DNA from: Vibrio injensis
GTDB lineage: Bacteria; Pseudomonadota; Gammaproteobacteria; Enterobacterales; Vibrionaceae
Direction of reading: 5' to 3'
Assembly: GCF_001895205.1 (NCBI RefSeq)
Contig: NZ_BDJF01000016.1
Coordinates: 62,001-126,000 of the forward strand
Length of the DNA: 64,000 nucleotides
Shown: positions 53,554 through 62,675 of the stretch, piece after piece
How the letters are laid out: every line of letters begins with the position of its first letter
How positions within the stretch are numbered: the first letter of the stretch is position 1
The notes under the pieces: model-generated
Database searches by the model: none
What the model was told of the DNA's origin: nothing
What the model saw: only the letters and a program-made list of their open reading frames with translations
Program-made: the position numbers and the translations under genes

Positions 53554-54138
53554 ATGCAAGTCGCCAGTAACCGCAAAAGCAAGGTTGAACTGCTGCCGGA
53601 AGAGATTCGAAATACCCTGAATATCTTTATCCGCAGCGGCAACATGACGCAGAAAGACATTCTTGAAGCGGTCAATCAAATGATTGATGAGGCCGGACTG
53701 CCTGATGATGCAAAGCTGAGTCGCACAGGGTTTAACCGCTACGCCAAGCGGATGGAAGATTTAGGCCAGCGCTTGCGCCAGTCTCGCGAAGTCGCTGAGG
53801 TCTGGGTTTCCAAGCTCGGTGAAGCGCCCACCAGTGATGTCGGTAAGCTGCTGCAAGAGTTCGTTAGAACGATGGCGTTTGATACTTCCATGAAAATGAT
53901 GGAGCAGTCCGAAGGTGAAGAAGGCGAAGTGATTTCACCGAAGGCACTCGGACAGCTCGCGCTAGTCGTGCAGCGTATCGAAACCGCCGCCATGTCTAGC
54001 ATGAAGCGCGAGAAAGAAATCCGTGCCGCTTATGCAGCTGAGGCGGCAGATGCTGTCTCTGATGAATTGCGTGGGGTTGATGGAATGAGCGAGCAGCTTG
54101 AAGATCGCATTCGTGGCATCTTGTTAGGTAAAGCATGA
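53554..54138 (+). CDS. DUF3486 family protein (Mu gp27-like)
   Basis: 194 aa. It opens NRKSKVELLPEEIRNTLNIF, the DUF3486 signature, and has a helix-turn-helix-like segment (KLSRTGFNRYAKRMEDLG). It lies directly before the terminase gene, with which it overlaps by four bases. By position it is the likely small terminase-like partner. The left-end gene at 41238 shares a shortened form of the same N-terminal domain. Confidence 0.9.
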   Translation: MQVASNRKSKVELLPEEIRNTLNIFIRSGNMTQKDILEAVNQMIDEAGLPDDAKLSRTGFNRYAKRMEDLGQRLRQSREVAEVWVSKLGEAPTSDVGKLLQEFVRTMAFDTSMKMMEQSEGEEGEVISPKALGQLALVVQRIETAAMSSMKREKEIRAAYAAEAADAVSDELRGVDGMSEQLEDRIRGILLGKA

Positions 54139-55778
54139 TGACAAAAAAGCAACCCACACTCAAAGCGCTGACAGCACCAAGAAAAATTGATCTCGCGGAG
54201 GAGATGGCGAGTCTTGGTGTGGACGTGCCGACAGCAGAAGAGTTTCAGGTTCCAGACAAAGAGCCTGTTTTTTTACCATATCAACAGCGTTGGTTTGAAG
54301 ATGAAAGCCAGATCATGTTCGCCGAGAAAAGTCGTCGTACAGGTCTGACTTGGGCTGAAGCTGGGCGAAATGTGCTGACCGCATCTAAACCAAAGCGCCG
54401 TGGTGGCCGTAACGTCTTTTATGTTGGGTCAAAGCAAGAAATGGCGCTGGAATACATCGCCGCATGTGCTTTGTTTGCGCGTGCATTTAATCAGCTTGCA
54501 CAGGCTGACGTGTATGAGCAAACCTTCTGGGATAGCGAAAAGAACGAAGAAATTCTGACTTATATGATCCGCTTCCCGAATAGCAGGTTTAAGATCCAAG
54601 CGCTGAGTTCTCGCCCCTCTAACTTGCGTGGTTTACAGGGTGATGTGGTCATCGATGAGGCCGCATTTCATGAGAGCCTAGAAGAGCTACTAAAAGCAGC
54701 GCTGGCACTCACTATGTGGGGCGCGCGTGTACGGCTGATCTCCACTCACAATGGTGTAGACAATCTATTCAACTTGCTCATTCAGGAAGCAAGAGAAGGC
54801 AAGAAAGACTACTCGATACATCGCATCACCTTAGATGATGCAATTGCTGACGGCTTATATAAACGCATCTGCTTTGTGACTGACCAGCCATACAGCAAAC
54901 AGGCAGAGCAAAAATGGCGTGACGACTTGTACAAGAACGCGCCTAATAAAGAATCTGCTGATGAGGAATATGGCTGCGTTCCTAAGAAATCTGGCGGCAC
55001 TTATTTATCGCGGATCTCTATTGAGCAAGCAATGATTGCAGATCGCTCATTGCCAATTGTCCGTCTCACTTGTAGCGACGATTGGCTGGAGTGGACGCCA
55101 GAGCGAAGAACGCTGGAAACGACTCAGTTCTGTGAACAGACGCTAAAGCCGTTGCTCGATATGCTCAGCCCTGACCATGTCCACTATTTCGGCGAAGACT
55201 TTGCGCGCCGTGGCGACTTGACGGTCTTTGTGCCGCTTGAGGTGACGAAAAACTTACGTAAGCGTGTGCCGTTTATTTTGGAAATTAAAAACGCTCCATA
55301 CGAAGTTCAGAGACAGGTGATGGAGTACATCATGAGTCGCTTGCCAAGATTCCGAGCCTCAGCTTTCGATGCAACGGGTAACGGTGGTTACTTGGCTGAG
55401 GCGGCGGCATTAAAGTACGGCACCGAGGTCGTTGATCGAGTAGACCTAAGCCAGAAATGGTACGCAGAGTGGATGCCAAAGCTCAAAGCTGAATTTGATG
55501 ATTTCAACCTCACGTTACCCCGACATCAATCCGTTTTGGATGACTTAAGCAGCATTAAAGTCGTGAATGGCATCCCTCAAGTTGACAAGGGGCGCACTAA
55601 AGACACCGATGGCAAAAAGGGTGACAAGCGCCACGGTGATATTGCTGTGGGTCTAGCTATGGCTATTCGCGCAAGTTGGATGGAAGGTAGCGCGATTGAG
55701 TTCACACCGCTGCCCTCCAAAATTGAATCAGATGAAGACGATGATGATTACCACAGTTTTGACCGTGGAGCATGGTGA
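54135..55778 (+). CDS. Phage terminase large subunit (Mu gp28-like)
   Basis: 547 aa. Near residue 50 LPYQQRWFEDESQIMFAEKSRRTGLTWAEA carries the Walker-type arginine/threonine loop of Mu-like terminases; VVIDEAAFHESLEELLKAA near 170 is the Walker B and adjacent motif; the nuclease domain begins near 345 with YFGEDFARRGDLTVF, and its further acidic residues appear in FDATGNGG and KGDKRHGDIAVG. It packages phage DNA by headful cutting from the integrated copy. It overlaps gp27-like upstream and precedes the portal by three bases. Confidence 0.93.
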   Translation: MMTKKQPTLKALTAPRKIDLAEEMASLGVDVPTAEEFQVPDKEPVFLPYQQRWFEDESQIMFAEKSRRTGLTWAEAGRNVLTASKPKRRGGRNVFYVGSKQEMALEYIAACALFARAFNQLAQADVYEQTFWDSEKNEEILTYMIRFPNSRFKIQALSSRPSNLRGLQGDVVIDEAAFHESLEELLKAALALTMWGARVRLISTHNGVDNLFNLLIQEAREGKKDYSIHRITLDDAIADGLYKRICFVTDQPYSKQAEQKWRDDLYKNAPNKESADEEYGCVPKKSGGTYLSRISIEQAMIADRSLPIVRLTCSDDWLEWTPERRTLETTQFCEQTLKPLLDMLSPDHVHYFGEDFARRGDLTVFVPLEVTKNLRKRVPFILEIKNAPYEVQRQVMEYIMSRLPRFRASAFDATGNGGYLAEAAALKYGTEVVDRVDLSQKWYAEWMPKLKAEFDDFNLTLPRHQSVLDDLSSIKVVNGIPQVDKGRTKDTDGKKGDKRHGDIAVGLAMAIRASWMEGSAIEFTPLPSKIESDEDDDDYHSFDRGAW

Positions 55779-55781
55779 TGT

Positions 55782-57359
55782 ATGACTAAAAAACTTTCGA
55801 CCATTGTAGATATTTGGGGACGTCCGATTGAGTCGGGCGTATTTGATGAGCCGCAAACAGAAGCGGATGCGCGCCTTGGTCAGTTGCATCGTTTGTATGC
55901 CGATCACCCGTCGTCTGGTTTAACGCCGGGCCGTTTGGCTACGCTAATGCGTGATGCCGAACAAGGTGACTTAAAGGCTCAGTGCGAACTCGCCGAAGAT
56001 ATGGAAGAGAAAGATGCACATATCCAAAGTGAAATCGGCAAGCGTCGCATGGCGCTACAGAGCGTGGAGTGGAACATTAAGCCACCCCGCAACGCCACTG
56101 CCGCAGAGCAGCGCGATACAGAAATGGTACAAGAGTTACTTGAGGATGCAACGTGGCTTGATGATGCCATCTTTGATTTAAGTGATGCCACGCTTAAAAG
56201 TTTCTCAAACCTCGAAATCGAGTGGGATTATCAACTGGGTACTCACTACATCGAAAATGTTCATCATCGCGATCCCTCTTGGTTTAAGACTCACCCCGAT
56301 AGACGCAACGAGTTGCGTTTAATTGATGGCTCGTATGAGGGACTTGCTTTGCAGCCGTTCGGCTGGATAAGCCACACCGCTAAAGCTAAGTCGGGCTACT
56401 TGTCACGTCGCGGCTTAGTCCGTGTACTTGCGTGGCCTTTCCTTTTTAAAAACTACAGTGTGCGCGATCTCGCTGAGTTCTTAGAGATTTACGGCTTGCC
56501 AATCCGCCTTGGTCGCTACCCTGAAGGGGCCACCAGTCGCGAAAAAGCCACGCTGATGCGCGCCGTTATGAGTATCGGCCATAACGCTGGCGGTATTATT
56601 CCGAAAGGCATGGACATTGATTTTCAGAATGCCGCCGAAGGCCAGTCCGACCCATTTATGGCAATGATTGAATGGTGTGAAAAGTCGCAATCAAAAGCGA
56701 TTCTAGGCGGCACGCTAACTAGCCAAGCTGATGGAAAAACCAGTACCAATGCGCTCGGCAACGTGCATAACGAAGTGCGAACCGAGATACGCGACTTTGA
56801 TTTAAAGCGATTAGCTCAAACGCTAACGCGCGATGTCGTGTATCCGCTCTATGCACTGAACGGTAAAAGCTATCAGCACCCGCGCCGTCACCCGCGATTT
56901 GAGTTTGAAATTGCGGAAGCTGAAGACATTAAAGCGCTGTCTGAATCTCTTCCTGGTCTAGTCGGCTTAGGGATGCAAATCCCTGTTCAGTGGCTGCATG
57001 ATAAAACTCAGATCCCAATGGCGAAAAATGACCAAGCTGTATTGCAACCCAAGACAACGCCCTCGCCATTTGCCGATCTTGCTGCGCTGAGCGCTCAAGC
57101 TCCGCGTGATAAAGCCGTCCCCGCGAGCTCTATTGTTGATACTCAGCTTGAGCGGTTTGGGGAAGAAAGCGCGGGGTTAATGTCGATGATGGTTGAGCCT
57201 GTTCGCGAGCTAGTTAAGAGCGCTCAATCGCTAGAGCAACTGAGAGACGACATTCTAGCGTTGGAAGGTAGCATTAGCATTGATGATATGGCAGAGACGA
57301 TTGCTATGGCAATGGCGGCGGCAACGTTGGCAGGCATGGACGACGCTAAGGGGGCGTAA
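55782..57359 (+). CDS. Phage portal protein, DUF935 (Mu gp29-like)
   Basis: 525 aa. IVDIWGRPIESGVFDEPQTE at the start, MEEKDAHIQSEIGKRRMALQSVEW and later GGTLTSQADGKTSTNALGNVHNEVR (in part) are DUF935 signatures. The portal ring forms the DNA entry channel at the head vertex. Its stop shares a base with the start of the next gene, so they are translationally coupled. Confidence 0.94.
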   Translation: MTKKLSTIVDIWGRPIESGVFDEPQTEADARLGQLHRLYADHPSSGLTPGRLATLMRDAEQGDLKAQCELAEDMEEKDAHIQSEIGKRRMALQSVEWNIKPPRNATAAEQRDTEMVQELLEDATWLDDAIFDLSDATLKSFSNLEIEWDYQLGTHYIENVHHRDPSWFKTHPDRRNELRLIDGSYEGLALQPFGWISHTAKAKSGYLSRRGLVRVLAWPFLFKNYSVRDLAEFLEIYGLPIRLGRYPEGATSREKATLMRAVMSIGHNAGGIIPKGMDIDFQNAAEGQSDPFMAMIEWCEKSQSKAILGGTLTSQADGKTSTNALGNVHNEVRTEIRDFDLKRLAQTLTRDVVYPLYALNGKSYQHPRRHPRFEFEIAEAEDIKALSESLPGLVGLGMQIPVQWLHDKTQIPMAKNDQAVLQPKTTPSPFADLAALSAQAPRDKAVPASSIVDTQLERFGEESAGLMSMMVEPVRELVKSAQSLEQLRDDILALEGSISIDDMAETIAMAMAAATLAGMDDAKGA

Positions 57360-58567
57360 TGGTTGCAGCGAAATACGGCAAATTACCTTTTAAAGAACAA
57401 GTCGCCTTTTTGCGCCAAAAGACCAATGTGCCAACTAAGACATGGGATGGCCTTTGGAAAGAGTCTCATAACAGTGGGTTTATGGTTGCTGGCGCAATGA
57501 AAGAAGATTTGCTTGCTGACTTTCGTAGTGCGATAGATACGGCAATCAGTGAAGGTAAAGGGCTTAACTGGTTTAAAAAGCAGTTTGATCAAATTGTCGA
57601 GCAGCGCGGCTGGGAGTTTAATGGCACAAAAAACTGGCGCGCGGAAGTGATTTACGGCACCAACGTCCGCAGCTCGTATGCCGCAGGGCGTGAAATGCAA
57701 ATTGATGCGATAAAAAAACTTCGTCCATACGCGATATACAAGCACTCAGGTTCAGAAAACCCGCGTCATCAGCACTTGGCATGGAATAATCTCGTGCTTC
57801 CGGTTGATGACCCGTTTTGGGAGGCTCATACGCCGCCGAACGGCTACGGTTGTAACTGTAAAAAGTTCACGCTATCAGAGTCTGACTTAGAACGTCTTGG
57901 ACTCGAAGTTAGTCCGTCGCCTGCGGTTAATACTTACAACTGGACAGATAAAAAAACAGGCGAGAGTCATCAACTGCCTGTAGGCGTTGATCCCGGTTTC
58001 GATTACACGCCTAGAACGCCTGTTCAGTTGCGAAGAAAAATAGAGCAAGCGGTTAAGTCTAAACCGCCTATCGCCGAACGATTAACGCCAAGAGTGGTTG
58101 ACAGTGCTTATTCGACTGTGAGTGATGTGAGTGCAAAGTCGCTGAGTTTAGCACTCGATTCTGCGGCCAAAGTTGATGTATCTCCACTCAGAAGCTTTAT
58201 ACAGCAACAGCAGATTAAAACGGTGATCATTAAGCCGAGTGATCGTGCAGGTTTGTCGTCTGGCGTTATGAGTGATATCAAAGATTATCTTGGTAGTGCT
58301 ATTGCTTTGGATGCCGTGCAAGATGCTGTCGCAGCGACATCGAAGGAGTGGAGTCATATCTTACTTGTCGCCAGTAGCGGCCAAGGTGTTTCTCGCTCGT
58401 TGCTAGAAAGCTGGCTAGTTCAACTGGGTCGTCAAGTGTTCTTTCGTCGTTCGATTCGATCAATGGATGAGATGGAGTTTGCGCAGTTGTTGGCGAGATA
58501 CGTGCTCTCTGACACATCGTTACTACCAAGTGAGCGCTCAGCGCTTAAAGCAGCATTAGGTGTTTGA
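57359..58567 (+). CDS. Phage head morphogenesis protein (Mu gp30 / gpF-like)
   Basis: 402 aa. The central part (RAEVIYGTNVRSSYAAGREMQ, HLAWNNLVLPVDDPFWEAHTPPNGYGCNCKKF, in pieces) is the SPP1 gp7/Mu F minor head domain, with the characteristic P-P-N-G-Y-G-C-N-C. The C-terminal third (after about 270) has an unrelated look and may be a second domain; its role is not clear. It lies between portal and the G-like gene. Confidence 0.92.
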   Translation: MVAAKYGKLPFKEQVAFLRQKTNVPTKTWDGLWKESHNSGFMVAGAMKEDLLADFRSAIDTAISEGKGLNWFKKQFDQIVEQRGWEFNGTKNWRAEVIYGTNVRSSYAAGREMQIDAIKKLRPYAIYKHSGSENPRHQHLAWNNLVLPVDDPFWEAHTPPNGYGCNCKKFTLSESDLERLGLEVSPSPAVNTYNWTDKKTGESHQLPVGVDPGFDYTPRTPVQLRRKIEQAVKSKPPIAERLTPRVVDSAYSTVSDVSAKSLSLALDSAAKVDVSPLRSFIQQQQIKTVIIKPSDRAGLSSGVMSDIKDYLGSAIALDAVQDAVAATSKEWSHILLVASSGQGVSRSLLESWLVQLGRQVFFRRSIRSMDEMEFAQLLARYVLSDTSLLPSERSALKAALGV

Positions 58568-58568
58568 A

Positions 58569-59027
58569 ATGACAGCAAGAATTAGAGTTGAGCTGGATGG
58601 TTTAAAAGAGGTTCGGGATTCGCTTAGCGATCTGATTGCTCGTAGTAATGATCTCACGCCAGCCATGGCTAGCATCGGCGAGCTGTTGCTGTTAAGTCAT
58701 GATGAGCGTTTTACTAGCCAAACGGCTCCTGACGGTACACCTTGGCTGGCTCTGTCAGAAACCACTCAGGCGATGAAACCAAGGAACTCAAACTTAATTT
58801 TGACGTTCAATGCTAATTTAAGAAAGCTTAACTATAATGCTTCAGCCAAAAGTCTTGAGTTTGGTTCCAATGAACCCTATGCAGCAATGCATCACTTTGG
58901 TGGCACTACGTCTCCAAGAAGTATGATCCCTAATAAAGAGATACCGGCTCGTCCATTTCTTGGCGTGAGCAAGAGTGATGAAGAGGGAATTCTGTCGGCT
59001 CTCTCTGATTATTTAATGCAATTATAA
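58569..59027 (+). CDS. Phage virion morphogenesis protein (Mu gpG-like)
   Basis: 152 aa from ATG 58569; a GTG three codons earlier overlaps the previous gene. The sequence contains LSETTQAMKPRNSNLILTFNANLRKLNY and IPARPFLGVS, typical of the phage virion morphogenesis (gpG) family, which joins head and tail or completes the tail. After it comes a 246-base noncoding gap. Confidence 0.9.
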   Translation: MTARIRVELDGLKEVRDSLSDLIARSNDLTPAMASIGELLLLSHDERFTSQTAPDGTPWLALSETTQAMKPRNSNLILTFNANLRKLNYNASAKSLEFGSNEPYAAMHHFGGTTSPRSMIPNKEIPARPFLGVSKSDEEGILSALSDYLMQL

Positions 59028-59273
59028 AAAACGCTCTAAAATCGCCATTAAGCGCGATACAATGCAAATCCTCACAATCTGGCGACTAAAAAAGTTTAAA
59101 CGCATGTGGAGCGATTTAAACGGTGTTTAAACGGGGTTGTGTGGTGCACTTCCCCTCTCTTTCTTATTTTCTCATCCGTTCCAATAAAAATCATTAATTC
59201 GTCTTAATTTGGATTTCTCTGCCCAAAATCCAAAATGGTCACTGTTATCTCAGTTTTCTAACCGGACAGTGGC
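59028..59273 (+). promoter_or_regulatory. Noncoding gap before the protease gene, candidate late promoter
   Basis: No gene fits here. It contains three GTTTAAACG-type motifs (59094, 59114, 59125), an operator-like TCATCCGTTC (59172-59181), and AATTCGTCTTAATT (59193-59206), which differs by one base from the element before the lysis genes. A promoter for the head genes is likely. In Mu the I gene also has its own late promoter. Confidence 0.6.
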
Positions 59274-60434
59274 ATGAACAAAACCTTTATCGCAACCGCT
59301 ATCAGTCAAGCTGCCTTAAGTGCCTCTGCTTTCGCAGGGTTCGCAGGGTTTGCCTCGTTAACGGCAAACCTTGAAGCGGAAGATGGTTGGTATCAACTGC
59401 TGCCCGCTGGCAAGTTCAAAGCACGTGATGGTCGTCCGCACGACACGGCTGACGGTCATTGGCATTTGGATGCTGATTCAGCAGCCGCGCTGATTGCTGC
59501 GACTAAACAAACTTCTGATCGCGTTCTTGTGGATTATGAGCACGCCACACTACGCGCAAAAGAAACTGGAACGCCTGCTCCTGCGGCGGCTTGGTTATCC
59601 AGTAGCGATATTGAATGGCGTGAAGGGAAAGGTTTGTATATTCGTCCACTGTGGACTCAGCGCGCGCAAAGCCTGATTGATGCTAAAGAGTACGCCTATC
59701 TTTCCGCTGTCTTTCCTTACGACAAAGATGGTCGCCCCTTGCTGTTGCGAATGGCTGCGATCACTAACGACCCCGGTCTTGTCGGCCTTGAGCCTATTGC
59801 CGAGCTGGCCGCGGAATTCAACCTTAGTTTTTACCACCCAAACGGTTCCATCAATCTGCATGGACAAACGGAGGACTCCCTCGTGAATAAGTTACTAAAA
59901 GACTTACTCGCTAAAGTCGGCATTGATGTGCCGGAAAATGGCGAGCTAACGCAGGAGCAGCAAACCGCTGCGCTCTCTGCGCTCGATGCGCTCAAAGCAA
60001 AAGCGGAAAGCGCAGACACGCTGCAAACACAAGTTGCAGAGCTGTCAGCAAAAGATGCTGGTGTTGATTTTGCCAAGTTTGTGCCCATCGAAGCTTACAA
60101 CGCGTTGGTCGGTCAAGTGGCTGTGCTTTCTGCTAGTTCGTCGGAAATGTCGCTTGAGAAAGTGATTGCCAATGCTAAAGCCGAAGGCAAGGTAATTGAA
60201 GCGGAAACCGACTACTTAACACAGTTCGGTCAGCAACAAGGTGTTGCGGCGCTCTCTGCAATGCTGGAAAAACGCCCTGCCATTGCTGCGCTGACTGCAA
60301 CGCAAACCAAAAATAAGCAGCCGCCAGAAGACAAAAAAGAGTCAACTGACGCGCTATCTGAAACTGAATTGGCAGTGCTAACAGCAACGGGCTTGACCCA
60401 AGCGCAGTACCTCGCCGCAAAGAAAGAAGGATAA
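59274..60434 (+). CDS. Phage capsid protease/scaffold (Mu gpI-like)
   Basis: 386 aa. The N-terminal half is the Mu I-type protease: WYQLLPAGKFKARDGRPHD, VLVDYEHATLRAKETG and EYAYLSAVFPYDKDG, with the usual histidine and serine region. The C-terminal half is alanine-, glutamate- and lysine-rich and helical, as expected of the scaffold (LSALDALKAKAESADTLQTQ). It processes and organises capsid assembly. In Mu the scaffold is also made separately from an internal start, and one is seen here at 59883. Confidence 0.93.
   Translation: MNKTFIATAISQAALSASAFAGFAGFASLTANLEAEDGWYQLLPAGKFKARDGRPHDTADGHWHLDADSAAALIAATKQTSDRVLVDYEHATLRAKETGTPAPAAAWLSSSDIEWREGKGLYIRPLWTQRAQSLIDAKEYAYLSAVFPYDKDGRPLLLRMAAITNDPGLVGLEPIAELAAEFNLSFYHPNGSINLHGQTEDSLVNKLLKDLLAKVGIDVPENGELTQEQQTAALSALDALKAKAESADTLQTQVAELSAKDAGVDFAKFVPIEAYNALVGQVAVLSASSSEMSLEKVIANAKAEGKVIEAETDYLTQFGQQQGVAALSAMLEKRPAIAALTATQTKNKQPPEDKKESTDALSETELAVLTATGLTQAQYLAAKKEG
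59883..60434 (+). CDS. Internal scaffold protein (Mu gpZ-like), alternative start in the protease gene
   Basis: An in-frame GTG at 59883 is preceded by GGAGG at 59871-59875, by far the best ribosome binding site within the gene. It would give a 183-aa scaffold beginning MNKLLKDLLAKVGIDVPENG. This mirrors Mu, where a scaffold is translated from the 3' half of the protease gene. Confidence 0.65.
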   Translation: MNKLLKDLLAKVGIDVPENGELTQEQQTAALSALDALKAKAESADTLQTQVAELSAKDAGVDFAKFVPIEAYNALVGQVAVLSASSSEMSLEKVIANAKAEGKVIEAETDYLTQFGQQQGVAALSAMLEKRPAIAALTATQTKNKQPPEDKKESTDALSETELAVLTATGLTQAQYLAAKKEG

Positions 60435-60440
60435 GCGATC

Positions 60441-60830
60441 ATGAGTTCTGTTTTAGCTCGTCGCGCTGGCATTAAGCGCGGCTACCCAATGAAGGCCAGC
60501 ACAAAGATTCGTGCCGTGGTTGCAGTTTTTCTTGCTAGCGGCTTGGCCGTTCCGTTTGCTGACGCAACGGGCACGTCAAAATTCGTCGGGGTATCGACTT
60601 TCGAACGTGACAACGTGGGCGCAGATGGCGAACTGATCATTGAAGTTGAACATCAAGAGTTTGCGTTGCTTAACTCCGGTGACATTACGTTTGCCCATGT
60701 TGGTAGTGAGGCTTACTTCACCGATGAGTACAACGTGTCGATTGACAGTGACACAAACGCGCGGCCCATCGCGGGCACTATTACGCAGCTTGAAGGTGAG
60801 CTGGTCTGGATTAGCCCTGCTGTGGCTTAA
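60441..60830 (+). CDS. Small phage head protein, DUF2190-like
   Basis: 129 aa. YPMKASTKIRAVVAVFLASGLAVPFADATGTSKFVGVS, in pieces, then GADGELIIEVEHQEFALLN and AHVGSEAYFTDEYNVS, follow the pattern of small beta-rich head decoration or fibre proteins (DUF2190-type) that sit between protease and major capsid genes. AAGGAT lies ten bases before ATG 60441. Assignment by pattern and position. Confidence 0.7.
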   Translation: MSSVLARRAGIKRGYPMKASTKIRAVVAVFLASGLAVPFADATGTSKFVGVSTFERDNVGADGELIIEVEHQEFALLNSGDITFAHVGSEAYFTDEYNVSIDSDTNARPIAGTITQLEGELVWISPAVA

Positions 60831-60871
60831 GCCATAGCAGTACAGGTTTACATAGCGTAGGAGCTATACAA

Positions 60872-61765
60872 ATGATTACATCAGGTGCAAACCTATCCAT
60901 TTTGTACACGGCAGTGAAGGCGAACTTCCAGCAAGGCCGTGGCATGTATACGCCAATGTGGCCTAAAGTGGCGACGTTGGTATCTTCAACCACTTCAACA
61001 GAAACTTATGCTTGGCTGGGCGACTTTAGCCGCCTGCGTGAGTGGATTGGCGAACGCCAAGTTAACCGCATGAAGCAGCATGGTTACTCGCTCACTAACA
61101 AAAAATTTGAAGCCACAGAAGGCATTCCTCGCGACTACGTCGAAGATGACACCTACGGCGTCATGATGCCGAAGTTTCAGGATATGGGTTATGCAGCAGA
61201 AACTCATCCGGATGAAATGACTTTTGCTCTGCTAGCGTCGGGCTTTACCACTAAATGCTATGACGGCCAAAACTTTTTTGATGCAGACCACCCTGTGGGT
61301 GAAGAGGGCCAAGAAGAATCTGTATCCAACATGCAATCGGGCGCAAGCAATCCTTGGTTCTTGCTCGATACCAGCCGCCCATTAAAACCGCTGATCTTTC
61401 AGCGTCGCAAGGACTACAACCTCACTAACAAAACTGATGCATCTAGCTCTGACCATGTCTATATGACCGATGAGTTCCTCTACGGTGTTGATGGTCGTGG
61501 TGAATGGGGCTTTGGATTCTGGCAGCAGGCTTTCGCTTCCAAAGCGGCATTGAATGAAGAGAATTTCGATTCTGCTGTACAAAAGATGATGGAATTCAAA
61601 TCCGACAAAGGTCGTCCACTTGGAATTAAGCCGTCCATTTTGGTGGTTGGCCCATCAAACCGTGCCGCTGCTCGGGCTTTGATTGAAGTTGAGAAAAAAG
61701 CGAACGGTGGCGACAACCCGAACTACAAAGCGGTAGAGCTGCTTGTGGTGTCTTGGCTGAAATAA
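60872..61765 (+). CDS. Major head subunit (Mu gpT-like)
   Basis: 297 aa (Mu T: 305). The Mu T pattern is clear: ILYTAVKANFQQGRG near the start, TYAWLGDFSRLREWIGERQVNRM, KKFEATEGIPRDYVEDDTYG, FFDADHPVG and GIKPSILVVGPSN. It forms the capsid shell. AGGAGC stands before the start. It follows the small head protein by 41 bases. Confidence 0.96.
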   Translation: MITSGANLSILYTAVKANFQQGRGMYTPMWPKVATLVSSTTSTETYAWLGDFSRLREWIGERQVNRMKQHGYSLTNKKFEATEGIPRDYVEDDTYGVMMPKFQDMGYAAETHPDEMTFALLASGFTTKCYDGQNFFDADHPVGEEGQEESVSNMQSGASNPWFLLDTSRPLKPLIFQRRKDYNLTNKTDASSSDHVYMTDEFLYGVDGRGEWGFGFWQQAFASKAALNEENFDSAVQKMMEFKSDKGRPLGIKPSILVVGPSNRAAARALIEVEKKANGGDNPNYKAVELLVVSWLK

Positions 61766-61830
61766 GCTTTTCTGCATAAGCATAAACAGGCGTTCGCGCC
61801 TGTTTGATGAAACTTAGGAGAGACAATGCA

Positions 61831-62244
61831 ATGTCTGATACGAATCCAATCATTATCGTTAAAAATGCTGCGCACGCTGGGTATCGCCGCGCAGGACTGG
61901 CTTTACAAGAAGGTGAAAACCGCTTTGACAAAGCCAATATCACCGACGCCCAGTTGGCCCAGCTTAAGGCCGATCCTCGCTTGGCGGTTATTGTTGAGCA
62001 ATCTCAAGCAAGTGCGAGTGGTCACGCGTCGGGGGCCGTGGATGGGGGCAGTAACGGTAACGCTCTGTCGATAGCCGAAGCGATCATGCAGCTTGATCCA
62101 AGCAACGAAGCGCACTTTACAAAGTCAGGCAAGCCAGAGCTTAAAGCGCTGTCTACCATTCTTGGTCGTAACGTGACTGGTGCAGAGCGAGATGATGCTT
62201 GGAGCGCAATGCAAGAAGCGACTGACGCGGCAAGCGGAGAGTAA
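61831..62244 (+). CDS. HI1506-type phage protein (Mu gp35-like)
   Basis: 137 aa from ATG 61831 with AGGAGAG upstream. The segment YRRAGLALQEGENRFDKANITDAQLAQLKADPRL, in pieces, is the HI1506-related family. A low-complexity glycine/serine linker (GAVDGGSNGN) separates it from a second small domain with ILGRNVTGAERDDAWSAMQ, which probably mediates DNA or subunit contacts. Near the capsid gene, as expected. Confidence 0.85.
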   Translation: MSDTNPIIIVKNAAHAGYRRAGLALQEGENRFDKANITDAQLAQLKADPRLAVIVEQSQASASGHASGAVDGGSNGNALSIAEAIMQLDPSNEAHFTKSGKPELKALSTILGRNVTGAERDDAWSAMQEATDAASGE

Positions 62245-62246
62245 CG

Positions 62247-62675
62247 ATGTACTGCACTGCTGAAGATATGATTAAGCGTTTTGAACATGATGAGATTGTG
62301 AAGCTCACAGACAAAGACGGCACCGCTGGTGAGATTGTTGTGCCAGTGCTTGAACAGGCGATCAGTGATGCGACAGCAACCGTCAACGGCTATTTGTCGG
62401 GTGTTATCCGTTTGCCGCTGTTGAGTGTGCCTGAAAACCTGAATCGCATCTCAGCAGATATCGCTCGTTACTACTTGTATGACGACGTGCTCGATGACGC
62501 TCACCAAGCAGCGCGTCGTTATAAAGAGTCTATTGATTATCTAAAGCTTATCGCTGCTGGAAAAATTCGTTTAGACATGCCCGCCGAAGCTGCCAATGCA
62601 AGCGCCACTAATCTGGCTGAGTTTTACAGTGCTGGCAGCGTGTTTGCGCGAGATAAGTCGAAGGGATTTTTATGA
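62247..62675 (+). CDS. DUF1320 family protein (Mu gp36-like)
   Basis: 142 aa. It begins MYCTAEDMIKRFEHDEIVKL and has ARYYLYDDVLDDAHQAARRYKESIDYL (in part), the pattern of DUF1320 head-tail joining proteins. It starts two bases after the previous stop and overlaps the next start by four bases. Confidence 0.92.
   Translation: MYCTAEDMIKRFEHDEIVKLTDKDGTAGEIVVPVLEQAISDATATVNGYLSGVIRLPLLSVPENLNRISADIARYYLYDDVLDDAHQAARRYKESIDYLKLIAAGKIRLDMPAEAANASATNLAEFYSAGSVFARDKSKGFL

Noticed and set aside
59028..59273. Possible anti-CRISPR gene between the G-like and protease genes, where Pseudomonas transposable phages carry them
   Set aside because: No open frame of useful length with a ribosome binding site exists here; the interval contains only promoter-like and repeated motifs.
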